From UMGS1781 sp045650705 (GTDB taxonomy: Bacteria > Bacillota > Clostridia > TANB77 > CAG-508), in assembly GCA_045650705.1 (NCBI GenBank), contig JAZRRK010000037.1:1-64000 (forward strand): 64,000 nucleotides of DNA. Direction: 5' to 3'. Every line of letters starts with the position of its first letter. Position 1 is the first letter of the stretch. The translations under genes were made by a program, and so were the position numbers. Below, in pieces: positions 1-9,714 of this stretch. The notes under the pieces were generated by a model that was given only the letters and a program-made list of their open reading frames with translations, made no database searches and was not told the DNA's origin.

Positions 1-630
1 TCCATTTTTCTTTCCATTTAATTCCATTCTTGCTATATATTGATAATTCTCTTTTTCATATATGTAATAAATAATTTTTCCTTCTACTTGATAGTAAATA
101 ATATCTTTATCAGACAACTTTACTTTCTCAGTTCCATTCAATTTTGCTCTATATAAATTATCATTTTTAGAATAAAAAACATATTTATCTGTTGCGACTA
201 CTGCTTGTTCATCTATATCTTTTACAAGAATTTCTTTATTCTTTCCATTCTTCTTTATCTTTATTAAATTGTTTTGTTCTTTATCTTCATCATATTCTAG
301 ACAGTAGATATAATTATCAACAATATTAATATAATACAAGTAACCGTCTGTTATATTTTCTATTTTTTTACCATTTTCTTTTATTCTATTAATTCCTACT
401 GGTTCATCATCATCAATTTCAACATAATATATCCACTTTCTGTCTTCTGTAGCAAGTCCTAAATTAAAGCTGTTTCCTAAACTTTCATCATTTTTATTAC
501 TATTTAAACAAGATGCTATTACAACTATTGTAATAAATATTATAATTATTGCTAGTATCTTTCTTGCTATTGTTTCATTCTTGAAAACTACCTTTTTTGC
601 TATTGCTATATATTCTATAATCTTATCCAT
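1..630 (-). CDS. Partial membrane-anchored or lipoprotein-like protein with DUF5050/TolB-like repeats
   Basis: An open frame of 210 codons starts at ATG 630-628 and runs off the left edge, so only the N-terminal part is visible. A purine-rich ribosome binding site (AAGGGAGC) lies just upstream. Residues about 20-40 form a hydrophobic segment preceded by Lys/Arg and ending in VVIASC, which could be a lipobox or simply a membrane anchor. The following ectodomain is rich in YYV, YLYYIN and NDNLYRAKLNG motifs, like the blade repeats of DUF5050/TolB-type beta-propellers often found in surface proteins of Clostridia. Family assignment is by pattern only. No function can be assigned. It lies downstream of the O-antigen-ligase-like gene but is separated from it by a terminator. 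Confidence 0.6.
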   Translation of the reverse strand, partial: MDKIIEYIAIAKKVVFKNETIARKILAIIIIFITIVVIASCLNSNKNDESLGNSFNLGLATEDRKWIYYVEIDDDEPVGINRIKENGKKIENITDGYLYYINIVDNYIYCLEYDEDKEQNNLIKIKKNGKNKEILVKDIDEQAVVATDKYVFYSKNDNLYRAKLNGTEKVKLSDKDIIYYQVEGKIIYYIYEKENYQYIARMELNGKKNG

Positions 631-700
631 ATATTTTGCTCCCTTAATCTATATATTATTATTATACCTTCTTTAACTTTAATTTACAAGTATTAAAATA

Positions 701-733
701 AACAAAAACTTTGCGTGTAGCAAAGTTTTTGTT
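701..733 (-). terminator. Intrinsic terminator after the O-antigen-ligase-like gene
   Basis: A perfect 13-bp stem (701-713 with 721-733) has a 7-nt loop and overlaps the stop codon of the minus-strand gene. It reads AACAAAAACTTTG, then the loop, then its complement, giving a U-rich 3' side on the minus strand. Confidence 0.75.
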
Positions 734-1980
734 TATTTTTCATTATACATTTTATTATCTAATAGTCCTAATGATAACCAAAATAATGGAGCAACACCTA
801 CAGTACTAATATTAAAAAATGCTTGAACTAAATAGCTAACAATCACACTGCAGATTATAAAAGTTTCGTCTTTTCTAAATACTTCCTTTCTTTTCTTAAA
901 TAATATATTTGTTATAAATATAAAATATACTATCAATGCCGGTATTCCTAGTGTTACCGCTATTTGTAAATATTCATTATGGGCTTTATCTATTAGAGTT
1001 CCTGTTCTTAGTATATAATTAATACTTGTATCTGTTAAGTTCTCTAATATTCCAATTTTTAAATTATCAGTTCCTACTCCTAACCAAGGATATTTAAGTA
1101 TTAATTCACAGGTTATTTTCCATATTTGAATTCTATTAGAACCTGTATTATTTTGTACTCCTTCTACTTTTATTATTTTTACTTCATTTTTTACAGTCGC
1201 TACTCTTTGTTTTACCATATCATTTTTTGATAAGTACATTCCAGCAAAAATAATTATAAAGCAAATTATTAATATAATACTTCTAATTATATATTTTCTA
1301 TTTCTATTTTTTATTATATAAACCAGCATTATTAAGCTAAATACAGCAAATGCTACCCATCCACTTCTTGCTAAACATCCTATTAAACAAAAAAACGTTG
1401 TTAAACTTGTTATAAAACTTATTTTATTACCTTTTATTATATACGTTATTATAAAAACTGGTATTCCCATACTAATAAAATTTCCCATAAAATTAGTATT
1501 TCCAAAAGTTCCACCAATTCCTTTATTAAATATTGGATATAATGTATTTGTTGGTAGTTTTATATAATACTGTAAAATACCTAATACAGATATTATTATA
1601 TATAAAACTTGTATTATTAGTAGTAGAGTATTTTTGTTTTTATAAATTAAAAATTTTTTAGCACAAAAATATATTATTATATATGTATACAATGCCAGCA
1701 TACCTTCATATCTCGTATGCGTACCTATTATAGATGTTTTAATATTACTAGAATTTATTGTAGCTATAAATATCAATATTACAAATATCAATATTATATA
1801 ATCATTCCTATCTAGCTTTAGTTTTTTATAATTAGTTAACATTAATATTAATAATATAAGTCCGCCTACAAGCAATATAAATATTCTAGGTATATTAGCC
1901 TTGCCTGCACCTGGCATAGTTGCAATTGGTACTGCCAGTATAATTGCAGTAAGTATTATTGTTATTAACCTATTTCTCAT
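733..1980 (-). CDS. O-antigen ligase / polymerase family membrane protein
   Basis: This is a 415-residue polytopic protein with about ten hydrophobic segments. It has the layout of the Wzy/WaaL (O-antigen ligase) superfamily: many helices, one long extracytoplasmic loop (about residues 255-335), and in that loop the motif GSNRIQIWK followed by PWLGVGTDNL and AHNEYLQIAVTLGIP. The R...W and G-G-x-x-N/H-N-E-Y-L signatures are typical of this family, which polymerises or ligates lipid-linked glycans outside the membrane. The gene sits directly downstream of a CapD/EpsC-like sugar-nucleotide dehydratase (about 30 bp gap), so both probably serve a cell-surface polysaccharide or a glycosylated wall polymer. 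The exact substrate cannot be read from the sequence. It could also be a teichuronic-acid-type polymerase. Confidence 0.85.
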   Translation of the reverse strand: MRNRLITIILTAIILAVPIATMPGAGKANIPRIFILLVGGLILLILMLTNYKKLKLDRNDYIILIFVILIFIATINSSNIKTSIIGTHTRYEGMLALYTYIIIYFCAKKFLIYKNKNTLLLIIQVLYIIISVLGILQYYIKLPTNTLYPIFNKGIGGTFGNTNFMGNFISMGIPVFIITYIIKGNKISFITSLTTFFCLIGCLARSGWVAFAVFSLIMLVYIIKNRNRKYIIRSIILIICFIIIFAGMYLSKNDMVKQRVATVKNEVKIIKVEGVQNNTGSNRIQIWKITCELILKYPWLGVGTDNLKIGILENLTDTSINYILRTGTLIDKAHNEYLQIAVTLGIPALIVYFIFITNILFKKRKEVFRKDETFIICSVIVSYLVQAFFNISTVGVAPLFWLSLGLLDNKMYNEK

Positions 1981-2010
1981 AAAGTCTTCTCCTATGTGTT
2001 TTATACTAAA

Positions 2011-3984
2011 TTACACAGTTTCTGTCTTTAAATCTTGCTCATTATTTTTTAAAATTTTTTTTTGTATTTTTTGTTTTAAATTTTTTTCTATTTCTTTTCT
2101 TGCATTCTTTATTTCTGTATTCAATTCTTCGGGATGATGATATGTTGGAACTATATCACGTATTGTCTCATCCATTACAGTAAGAGGTGTATCTTCATCA
2201 CTTACTATTTTTCTTAGTGCAGAAATTTTTGCTTCCATCTCTTTATATGTTAAATCTGATAATTCACCTATAAATATCTTATCATGGGCCGTTCTTTGAA
2301 GACCTTCTTCTGACATTAATAATTCTTCATATAACTTTTCTCCTGGTCTTAGCCCTGTTATTTTTATTTGTATATCAACATTCGGTTCTAATCCAGATAA
2401 TTTTATTAATGATACAGCTAAGTCATATATTTTTACTGGTTCTCCCATATCTAATACGAAAATTTCTCCACCTTTTGCATATGTCATAGCTTGTAAAACT
2501 AATCCTACAGCTTCTGGTATAGTCATGAAAAATCTTGTTATTTCTTTATGTGTTACAGTTACTGGCCCTCCTGTTGCTATTTGTTTTTTAAATAATGGTA
2601 CTACAGATCCATTGCTTCCTAAAACATTTCCGAAACGAACTGCTGCATACTCTGTTTTACTTACTTTATTTTTTGCTTGTATTATCATTTCGCATAATCG
2701 TTTTGTTGCTCCCATTATATTAGTTGGATTAACTGCTTTATCTGTAGAAATAAGTATCATTCTCTTAGCATTATACTTATGTGCACAATTTGTTACATTA
2801 AGTGTTCCAAATACATTATTTTTTATTGCTTCTAATGGACTTATTTGCATTAATGGTACATGTTTATGTGCTGCTGCATGAAATACTAAATATGGATTAT
2901 AGTCTTTGAATATTTTTTCTAATCTATTCTTATCTCTAACACTACCTACAATTGGAACAATCTCTACTTTTTCATCATAGTGCTTTTGTCTTAGTTCCAT
3001 TTCTATATTGTATAAGTTGTTTTCATATATATCAAATATTATTAATTTTTGTGGATTATATTTTACAATCTGCCTACAAAGTTCAGAGCCTATTGATCCT
3101 CCACCACCTGTAACTAATATTGTTCTATCTTTTATAAGTTCTGCTATTTCAGAATTATTTAATACTATTGCTTCTCTTCCTAAAATATCATCTATTTCAA
3201 CATCTCTTAAATTTTGCATTAGATTTTTGTTCTTTATTATTTCTGCTGTTCCTGGTAATACTCTTAATTTAGCTCCTGTTTCTTGGCAGATATTTATTAT
3301 TTCTCTTTTATCTTTTGCAGCTATATTAGCTATTGAGAAAAATATTGTATCTACATTATATTTTTTGCAAATATCAGCTATTTCGTATCTATCTCCTAAA
3401 ATTTTAGTTCCTGAAATAGTATATCCAATTTTATTTTCATTGTCATCTATTAAGCCAACTAAATTGTATCTTCCTCTTATTGATGATGTTCTTAATGCTT
3501 TTATTATATCTCTTGCAGCCTCTCCCGCACCTATTATTAGTAAATTCTTTTTATCTTCATTTCCAGACTCTTTTGGTGAAGCTGTAGTTAATATAAATCT
3601 TATAATTACTCTATATGATACCACTCCAACTGCTATAAGAATATTTGCTAATACTATTTGTTTAAATGTTACTACAGGTAAGTTAAATATATATGTCATA
3701 AAAAATACTATTAATCCTGAAAGGCCTGATAATGCTATATATTTTATATAATCTTTTCCATTCTCATACCTTGTAATACTTCTATACACTCCGCATATAT
3801 TAAATATAATCTCATATACTATTACTGTTGTAATGATTGCATTTGAAATTATTATGCTATATGGTGGTATTAATATTGCATTTTTGCTTTCTAGTAAAAA
3901 TGCACTCATTAAATAGGCTAAACATATTACTATTATATCTGTTATAAAAAGTACTACTACCCTATATTTTCTTAATGATTTCAT
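2011..3984 (-). CDS. Membrane-bound nucleoside-diphosphate-sugar 4,6-dehydratase/epimerase (CapD/EpsC/PglF type)
   Basis: The protein has 657 residues and the usual three-part build of the family. Four N-terminal transmembrane helices (about residues 8-125) are followed by a CoA-binding-like Rossmann region (LLIIGAGEAARDI, about 150), then an extended SDR domain that starts with GGGGSIGSELCRQI (about 293). Family members convert UDP-GlcNAc-type sugars to 4-keto-6-deoxy intermediates for capsule, exopolysaccharide or protein glycans. Visible supporting motifs are HAAAHKHVPLM, STDKAVNPTNIMGATKR and the C-terminal TGLRPGEKLYEELL. The C-terminal 50 residues are Lys/Glu-rich. It shares an operon-like arrangement with the downstream O-antigen-ligase-like gene. 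The length is normal for the membrane-bound class. Confidence 0.93.
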   Translation of the reverse strand: MKSLRKYRVVVLFITDIIVICLAYLMSAFLLESKNAILIPPYSIIISNAIITTVIVYEIIFNICGVYRSITRYENGKDYIKYIALSGLSGLIVFFMTYIFNLPVVTFKQIVLANILIAVGVVSYRVIIRFILTTASPKESGNEDKKNLLIIGAGEAARDIIKALRTSSIRGRYNLVGLIDDNENKIGYTISGTKILGDRYEIADICKKYNVDTIFFSIANIAAKDKREIINICQETGAKLRVLPGTAEIIKNKNLMQNLRDVEIDDILGREAIVLNNSEIAELIKDRTILVTGGGGSIGSELCRQIVKYNPQKLIIFDIYENNLYNIEMELRQKHYDEKVEIVPIVGSVRDKNRLEKIFKDYNPYLVFHAAAHKHVPLMQISPLEAIKNNVFGTLNVTNCAHKYNAKRMILISTDKAVNPTNIMGATKRLCEMIIQAKNKVSKTEYAAVRFGNVLGSNGSVVPLFKKQIATGGPVTVTHKEITRFFMTIPEAVGLVLQAMTYAKGGEIFVLDMGEPVKIYDLAVSLIKLSGLEPNVDIQIKITGLRPGEKLYEELLMSEEGLQRTAHDKIFIGELSDLTYKEMEAKISALRKIVSDEDTPLTVMDETIRDIVPTYHHPEELNTEIKNARKEIEKNLKQKIQKKILKNNEQDLKTETV

Positions 3985-4109
3985 TTTATAAATCCCTCAC
4001 TTTTATTTCTATATTAACAAATTATTTCTATAAAAACTTGTCCTATTTGCTTTAAATATACCATTTATATTATATAACTATCCGTATATAAAATCAATAC
4101 TTTTCACCA

Positions 4110-4142
4110 TAAAAAGTGAGCAAATATTTTACTATCGCTCAC
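4110..4142 (-). terminator. Terminator after yunB
   Basis: The inverted repeat GTGAGC ... GCTCAC (4116-4121 with 4137-4142) is followed on the minus strand by a U-run at 4111-4115. It ends at the yunB stop codon. Confidence 0.6.
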
Positions 4143-4816
4143 TATTTATTTAAGTTCAAGTATGTTTCTGGTACGCCTCCAACTATTACTGTTTCAACTA
4201 ATAAAACTTGATTTTTTATTTTGTGATTAATACTTTTATATGATGTCAATATTGCAATATTACATTCTATGTCCATATATATTCTATATACAGTTTGATT
4301 TATCCCTGCTGACTCAAATTCGGTCTTTATATCTGTAGTTATATCACCTGTAGAAACTATTTTTATTTTTATTTTAGGTCCTAATCCTGCAAAGTACTTA
4401 TTTCCTGTTAATGCTCCTATAGGTATTTCTATATTCTGATTAGATAAACTGTCAATTTCTTTTTGTACTTCTATAGCAATGTCTGATATTATCTCGTTTA
4501 ATAATACTACATCTGTTTTTAGTATGTTATTTTTTTCATCTTCGCTTTTCGTTATCTGTACAGTTTCTTTATAATCATATTTAGCTAGTACTTCACTTGT
4601 TTTTCTATTTGTAATATCTGTTGCTATACCAAGTGCCTTTGAAGTACATAATCCCTCAAAAATTGGATCAATTGATTTTAATGTGTACCAACCTGTAACT
4701 ATAGTTATTGCATACATTGTTATCGTAAAATATATTTTTCTTATTTTCTTACTTTGATTCTTATATTCTTTTATCTTTGGTATTTTTATTCTATGTCTTG
4801 AATATATCTTATCCAT
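4142..4816 (-). CDS. yunB: Sporulation protein YunB
   Basis: The protein has 224 residues with one N-terminal transmembrane helix (about 28-48) after a basic cytoplasmic tail, and an extracytoplasmic domain. The YunB signature is clear: IPIGALTGNKYFAGLGPKIK near residue 135, FESAGINQTVYRIYMD near 168, and VETVIVGGVPETYLNL at the C-terminus. In Bacillus yunB is a sigma-E-dependent gene needed for normal spore formation; its biochemical role is unknown. The start codon overlaps the stop of the upstream sipL-like gene (TAATG), so the two are translationally coupled and both probably mother-cell genes. Length is typical. Confidence 0.9.
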   Translation of the reverse strand: MDKIYSRHRIKIPKIKEYKNQSKKIRKIYFTITMYAITIVTGWYTLKSIDPIFEGLCTSKALGIATDITNRKTSEVLAKYDYKETVQITKSEDEKNNILKTDVVLLNEIISDIAIEVQKEIDSLSNQNIEIPIGALTGNKYFAGLGPKIKIKIVSTGDITTDIKTEFESAGINQTVYRIYMDIECNIAILTSYKSINHKIKNQVLLVETVIVGGVPETYLNLNK

Positions 4817-6345
4817 TATATGTTATTCTTACAAAATCTTGGTATATACAACTGTTGACCTATATTTATTTTATTTTCATCTTCTATCTCATTTATTTTT
4901 GCAATATCTTCTACTGTGCTTTTAAACATTTTTGCAATTTTCCATATTGTATCTCCTGGTTTTACAAAATATATTACCATACTATACTTATCGCAATCTT
5001 TACTCTCATCTACTTTTATTTGTTCAATTATATTTAGTACCTTGTTTTTATGTTCATATGTGATAAATTCTATGCTTACTGTCATCTCTATTGTTCCATC
5101 ATTTACTATAGAATTATTTTGTTTTATTTTAATCTCGGTATTTATAATCGAATCTTTATCTATTTTATCTGACACCACTTCAAAATTGAACGGAAAATCT
5201 ACTGACTTTGTAATAACTCCTCCATTAGATTCTAATAGAATTTCTAAGTTTAAATTTCCGTCATATACTACTTTACTCCTTCTAACCTGAGTATCGTTTA
5301 TATTTACATTTGCTTGCACATCAAATACTCTTCCGGTTAATTCCGGTATTCTAATGTTTTCATTCATAGTATATATATCTTTCAATAAATTTCTTTCTGT
5401 AATTATATTTATATCCTTCTTTGTAAATTCAATATTATCTGTAATACTATACAAATCTTCTATTATGTTTATATCTTTTGTTTCATATGCATTACAAGCT
5501 ATTTCAATTTCTGCTTCTACATATATTGAATGTTCGTCTGTATTATTTGGTCTTATAATTAAATTACTTAATGTATTTTTTATCTTGCATTCACAATCTT
5601 CACTTATATTTTGCATATCTACAAAGCCCATTATTGGAATCTTAGTTATAACAGTATTTATTCTATTATCTTCTGTTAAATACATTATTTCAACAACAGC
5701 ATCTGCTTTTGAAAGTACTTTATTATAACTTATTTTTGTTTCTTCATCTATAATATTAAAATTAACTTTCATTATTTCTGCGAAATCATCTGTAGCATCT
5801 ATTGCTATAGTATCTTTAATTACAACTTTGTTACTACCACTTCCAAGCAATGCTGATATTCTCTGATTGTTATTAAGTACCTGAACATTCTTGCTTGTAT
5901 CTACACCTGTTATAACATCAAATGTCTCATTTGAATATATACTTATACTTGTTTCTATATTTGCTTTTATATTTAGTTTTCTTCCATTTATAACTTTTGT
6001 ATCAAAACTTTTTACAATAATGTTTTCTTCTGACTTCATTTCATCAGTACAATTCTCAATATCTATTATCTGCGTAAAATCCAAACTAGTATTTAAAGTT
6101 CTTACACTTCCATTTTCATCATCGGCTAAATATATTATATATGTATTTATTGTTCCATCTAATCTTACTTTTCCATCCATAACTTCTTTTTTATAAATAC
6201 TTACTATCCCAGACGTACTAATTACATTTAATACATCTGGTTTAACATCATTAACAATTATATCATTCTCTATTAAACGATTTTCCTTCTTTTGTCCTAT
6301 TATTCTGTTTAAAGTAATTTGATTTTTGGTTGTTTCTAATACCAT
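4816..6345 (-). CDS. sipL: SipL-like spore coat/cortex morphogenesis protein (SPOCS/DUF3794 repeats plus LysM)
   Basis: The protein has 509 residues. It contains repeated SPOCS (DUF3794) domains, seen as alternating strands with motifs such as KPDVLNVISTSGIVSIYKKE near the N-terminus and RVFDVQANVNIND near residue 340. A C-terminal LysM domain spans residues 458-503 (MVIYFVKPGDTIWKIAKMF ... KINIGQQLYIP). In Clostridioides difficile SipL has this build and uses its LysM domain to bind the coat ATPase SpoIVA on the forespore. Synteny with yabG, veg and yunB supports this role. An AAGGAGGG ribosome binding site precedes ATG 6345. Assignment to SipL rather than another DUF3794-LysM protein rests on the LysM fusion and neighbours. 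Confidence 0.85.
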   Translation of the reverse strand: MVLETTKNQITLNRIIGQKKENRLIENDIIVNDVKPDVLNVISTSGIVSIYKKEVMDGKVRLDGTINTYIIYLADDENGSVRTLNTSLDFTQIIDIENCTDEMKSEENIIVKSFDTKVINGRKLNIKANIETSISIYSNETFDVITGVDTSKNVQVLNNNQRISALLGSGSNKVVIKDTIAIDATDDFAEIMKVNFNIIDEETKISYNKVLSKADAVVEIMYLTEDNRINTVITKIPIMGFVDMQNISEDCECKIKNTLSNLIIRPNNTDEHSIYVEAEIEIACNAYETKDINIIEDLYSITDNIEFTKKDINIITERNLLKDIYTMNENIRIPELTGRVFDVQANVNINDTQVRRSKVVYDGNLNLEILLESNGGVITKSVDFPFNFEVVSDKIDKDSIINTEIKIKQNNSIVNDGTIEMTVSIEFITYEHKNKVLNIIEQIKVDESKDCDKYSMVIYFVKPGDTIWKIAKMFKSTVEDIAKINEIEDENKINIGQQLYIPRFCKNNI

Positions 6346-6387
6346 ATAATTCCCTCCTTAATTATTACATTATATTAGGAAGTACAA

Positions 6388-6413
6388 AAAAAATTCCTAA
6401 AACTAGGAATTTT
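6388..6413 (-). terminator. Terminator after veg
   Basis: The hairpin AAATTCCT / AGGAATTT is followed by a U-run on the minus strand, between the veg stop codon and the sipL start. Confidence 0.7.
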
Positions 6414-6429
6414 TTATAAAATTTAAATT

Positions 6430-6711
6430 TTAAAACTTTGATCTTAATGCTGCTGGTACTAATGGAAAATATTCTTCTCCATTAAATATTGATATTTGTA
6501 ATTCATTTGTTAATATGTCGGTATATCTATAACTTGCATTTGTTTCCTTCTCTGAATTTTTTACTATAAATATGTTTGAATAAGTGTTTTCTATAACCGC
6601 TTCTTCCTCAAAGAACTTTTTTCTTCCCATTGCTCCTTTAATAATTACTTTTCGTCCTATGTTTTCGCCTATTTCACTCTTAATGTTAGAGATATCGTCT
6701 TTGCAAATCAT
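6430..6711 (-). CDS. veg: Veg family protein
   Basis: The protein is about 93 residues if started at ATG 6711, which aligns with the usual Veg start. Motifs match the family: DISNIKSEIGENIGRKVIIK, then MGRKKFFEEEAVIENTYSNI and SYRYTDILTNELQISI. In Bacillus Veg stimulates biofilm formation and is expressed from one of the strongest known sigma-A promoters. Upstream alternatives at 6732 and 6723 are in frame. A longer frame starting with TTG at 6774 is unlikely because that TTG is the -35 box of a perfect promoter, so transcription begins inside it. It lies between yabG and sipL as in other spore formers. Confidence 0.85.
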   Translation of the reverse strand: MICKDDISNIKSEIGENIGRKVIIKGAMGRKKFFEEEAVIENTYSNIFIVKNSEKETNASYRYTDILTNELQISIFNGEEYFPLVPAALRSKF

Positions 6712-6745
6712 ACAACCACACATCCTATTCATTAACTTTTCTCGG

Positions 6746-6774
6746 ATTATATCACCTAAGTAGATAATTGTCAA
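6746..6774 (-). promoter_or_regulatory. Perfect-consensus sigma-A promoter of veg
   Basis: TTGACA (6769-6774) and TATAAT (6746-6751) are separated by exactly 17 bp. The start of transcription is predicted near 6739, only 4-28 bases before the possible veg start codons. Confidence 0.85.
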
Positions 6775-6867
6775 AAAATGTTTTTTAATGTCAATTTCGT
6801 GTATTCTTTACTTCCCTAAGGCTATATGTTTTAAATTTCAAATTATTACATTTTTATTACATTTTTA

Positions 6868-7678
6868 TTACATAATTATTACTGTTGTTTTTTTACCCAT
6901 TGCACCAATTCCACCAATTCCTTTTTCTCCTTCTTTTATTTCATGTGCAATTTCATAACTGCTTACAAATTTTCTTTTGTCTGTTACGGCCACTTTCTCT
7001 GCAACAATTAAAGGATCTATAAAATCTATTAATATTCTACCTGGTGAAGAAGCAAAATCTGCTCCAGCATCTATTAATGCCTCAAAAAAGCTTTGGCAAG
7101 CACCAGCAAAAATAACTAATTTATTTGAACTTCTAGCCCATCTTCTCGCTTCTCTTACAGTATTTACAAAATGCTTTGAATTTCTATAATTATATATGTT
7201 TGAAAAATTCATTCCTGTTCTTAACATTGCATCATGCCCGTGTTATAACAAGTATATCTGGATTATATTTTTCTAATAAATATCCTACCATTGATGCTTG
7301 CCTATTTTCTGGTATGTTTTTTACAATAGCATTTAAACCCATTTTTCTATAGTATCTTGCTGATTTCTCACTATACTTTCTGTCTCCATCTAAGTGTAAT
7401 ATCTTTCCTGTTTTAATAGAATAATTTCTATTGTTTTTCTTATTATCATTTATTCTTTTGTTTATTAAATCTTCTATTCTCTTTTCTGTACTTATTATTC
7501 TTTTTTCTTCTACAATTTCAACATCGTTTAATGGTGAATCTGCCTCTATTCTAACTGTCAATCCTTTGAGTATACAATAGCTTTCACCATTTTTTAATTT
7601 TATAATTCTATCTATTTTAAAAATAATATCTTTTCCATATGACTTCCTAGCAACTATGTCACCCTTCTTTATCTTCAC
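6868..7678 (-). CDS. yabG: Sporulation-specific protease YabG, interrupted by a +1 shift at a CGG codon
   Basis: Two frames (7678-7232 and 7227-6868) together encode one YabG of 269 residues if the C of an in-frame CGG codon at 7238-7240 is skipped. Frame one ends LVIT-R-A-stop. Skipping C gives LVITGHDAMLRTG, restoring the conserved GHD motif. The second half has NYRNSKHFVNTVREARRWA, then LVIFAGACQSFFEAL with the conserved Cys194, and GEKGIGGI near the end. YabG is a cysteine protease that trims coat and SASP-like substrates during spore maturation. The upstream half alone would lack the catalytic Cys. Synteny (yabG-veg-sipL) is as expected. It is either a recoded gene (favoured, because the same CGG signature breaks four other genes here) or a frameshifted pseudogene. 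Confidence 0.88.
7238..7240 (-). other. CGG +1 skip site in yabG
   Basis: Reads ACA CGG GCA TGA in the zero frame. Dropping the C gives ACA GGG CAT GAT, which encodes T-G-H-D of the YabG motif. Confidence 0.8.
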
Positions 7679-7756
7679 ACTACCACCTCAAAAACTAATT
7701 AAGCTATTATATTTTATGTCGAATTTTGTGGTAATGTTAAATTATAGTGAAGAAAA

Positions 7757-7782
7757 CGAGGACTCTCAAAAGAGCCCCCTAT
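7757..7782 (-). terminator. Terminator of the ATPase/surface-protein block
   Basis: The stem GGGGGCTCT / AGAGTCCTC (imperfect) is followed by GTTTTCTT on the minus strand, just below the stop codon at 7789. Confidence 0.6.
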
Positions 7783-7788
7783 TTTATA

Positions 7789-9714
7789 TTATGTATGTTT
7801 ATTTTTCTTTTGTCTTTTTCTTATTGTTATTTTTCTTAATATTACTAATGATATTAGAACTCCTGCAATGCTTCCCATTACTAAGTAGAATCCTTTTTGT
7901 ATTTGTATTTTTTCACCCTCTGTGTTTAAGTAATATTCTTTTAGTTCTTCATCTTCTTGTATTTTTTCTGTTTCTGATTTTGCTTCTTCACTACTTAAGT
8001 TTAATAGCTCTTCTTCTTTGTAGATTTCGTGTGTTTTTGTTTCGCTATTGTACATGGTTATATATTTTGCATTTTTGCCCGTTTCTTCTTCTAGTGGTTT
8101 TACTTGTAATTTTTCTTCTACCTTTTTACTTACTTCATAACTTTCTTGCATGCTTGTTGTTTCCTCTTTTTCCAATTTACTTTGCATGTATTCCCATAAA
8201 CCAATATCTTCTTTTTTGATTTGCTCGTATTTTGTTTCTCCTGTCATATAATTAAATGCTTCTACACTTCCATTTTCATATTGTACAACTGCTATTCTTT
8301 CTTCACTGCTACTATCTACTGCTATTGTTTTTATCCCTTCGTTTTTGAAGTCTTCTGGGTATTTTATTGCAGTTTTTAGGTTATATAGTTTTCCATCTGT
8401 TCCTAGTATTGTTTCATATTCGTTTCCATTGTAGCTATCTACTATTTTACCTGATTGAATATCTTCTAGTTTTCCATCTGTTATACTTAATGTTTGGTCT
8501 CTCACTGTATATATTGCTTCTGTTTCTTTTCCGTTTATTACACTATATGTTCCATATGTTTCTATCTCATTTCCATAGTAGTTGTATTCTTCTTTGGCCT
8601 CTGTTTCTACTAGGGCTAAACTTATTCCATTTGTTTCTTCTACTGTGTTTTCAGCTATGTTGTATATGTTTCCATCTTCTAGTAGAGCCTCTCCATCTAC
8701 CAAGTTCTTGTAACTGCCTTCTACCTTTTCACCATTTACTATTAAGCTTTCGTTTTCTAAGTATGCTATTGTATTTGATTCTACACTTGCTGTATTTCTT
8801 ACATCTTCAGGGTTTATTACTATTGTTTCTTCTTCTACTCTATTTGCTAATGTTAGTGTAATTGGTGTTTGGTAGTCGTATTCAAATGTGTATGTTCTAT
8901 TTTCTACATCTATTGTTGTTTCTTCTGTATCATCTGTTCCATATGTTAATGTTGTTCCACTTGGTACTGAACTTAAATCTACATTTAGCCTATTTGCTCT
9001 TAAACTGTATGCTGTTACTTGTGGTAATTCTTCACTTAGCACGCTTATTTCCCCTGTTGGTTCTTCTGGTAAGTCTATTCCAGTTTGTTCTGAACTATTA
9101 TATGTAGAAGATAGTATTGGATATTTATTTTGATTTAACACATCATAAATAAAGTAACTAAAAGCTAGTGTTTGTGTATAGAAACTTTTATTCTTTAGAT
9201 TTTCAATAGTAACATAATTTTCTTCTGTAAATGTATCATTTGTAGTATTTACATACTCACCATTTAGTTTTGAATATTTATATACATATGTATTTGCTAA
9301 TGTACTATCTTGTTTCCTTCCGCCTATTCCTAATGAAGCGGTTTCCATATTATCTGTTGTAATATTGGCTTCTACTAGGTTGTTATAGTAATAATTGCCT
9401 GCTAATAATGTTTGATCACTATCCCCTATTATTCCACCTACTTTTTCTGGAGCTTCTAATGTAGAATTCGCAACATAAGATTTATAAATTTTAGAAGTAT
9501 TATTTGCATTTGTCATTCCAATATTATTTATATATCCTACTATTCCACCTGCTGTATGTGCTGTTGCTTTAATATCTGCATCAACATAACTTAAAACTAT
9601 TTCTCCTCTTTTATATTCTCCTATTAGTCCTCCTACTTTTGAATACCCTTCTATTGTTGTATCTTGCACAAAACTGTACCTTAAATGAACAAACTCAGTT
9701 GCAACACCGGTCAT
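7789..9714 (-). CDS. Segment 5 of the giant protein: last GLUG repeats, acidic stalk, C-terminal membrane anchor
   Basis: Residues 2312-2950 of the reconstructed protein. The first 130 residues continue the GLUG helix (KVGGLIGEYKRGEIVLSYVD, AGGIVGYINNIGMTN, KVGGIIGDSDQT). Residues about 2520-2905 form a Glu-rich stalk with short strand repeats. The C-terminus has a hydrophobic helix GFYLVMGSIAGVLISLVILR followed by a basic tail of about 14 residues. There is no LPXTG sorting signal, so anchoring would be by the membrane helix. The ATG at 9714 overlaps the preceding segment and is probably not used. Confidence 0.8.
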   Translation of the reverse strand: MTGVATEFVHLRYSFVQDTTIEGYSKVGGLIGEYKRGEIVLSYVDADIKATAHTAGGIVGYINNIGMTNANNTSKIYKSYVANSTLEAPEKVGGIIGDSDQTLLAGNYYYNNLVEANITTDNMETASLGIGGRKQDSTLANTYVYKYSKLNGEYVNTTNDTFTEENYVTIENLKNKSFYTQTLAFSYFIYDVLNQNKYPILSSTYNSSEQTGIDLPEEPTGEISVLSEELPQVTAYSLRANRLNVDLSSVPSGTTLTYGTDDTEETTIDVENRTYTFEYDYQTPITLTLANRVEEETIVINPEDVRNTASVESNTIAYLENESLIVNGEKVEGSYKNLVDGEALLEDGNIYNIAENTVEETNGISLALVETEAKEEYNYYGNEIETYGTYSVINGKETEAIYTVRDQTLSITDGKLEDIQSGKIVDSYNGNEYETILGTDGKLYNLKTAIKYPEDFKNEGIKTIAVDSSSEERIAVVQYENGSVEAFNYMTGETKYEQIKKEDIGLWEYMQSKLEKEETTSMQESYEVSKKVEEKLQVKPLEEETGKNAKYITMYNSETKTHEIYKEEELLNLSSEEAKSETEKIQEDEELKEYYLNTEGEKIQIQKGFYLVMGSIAGVLISLVILRKITIRKRQKKNKHT

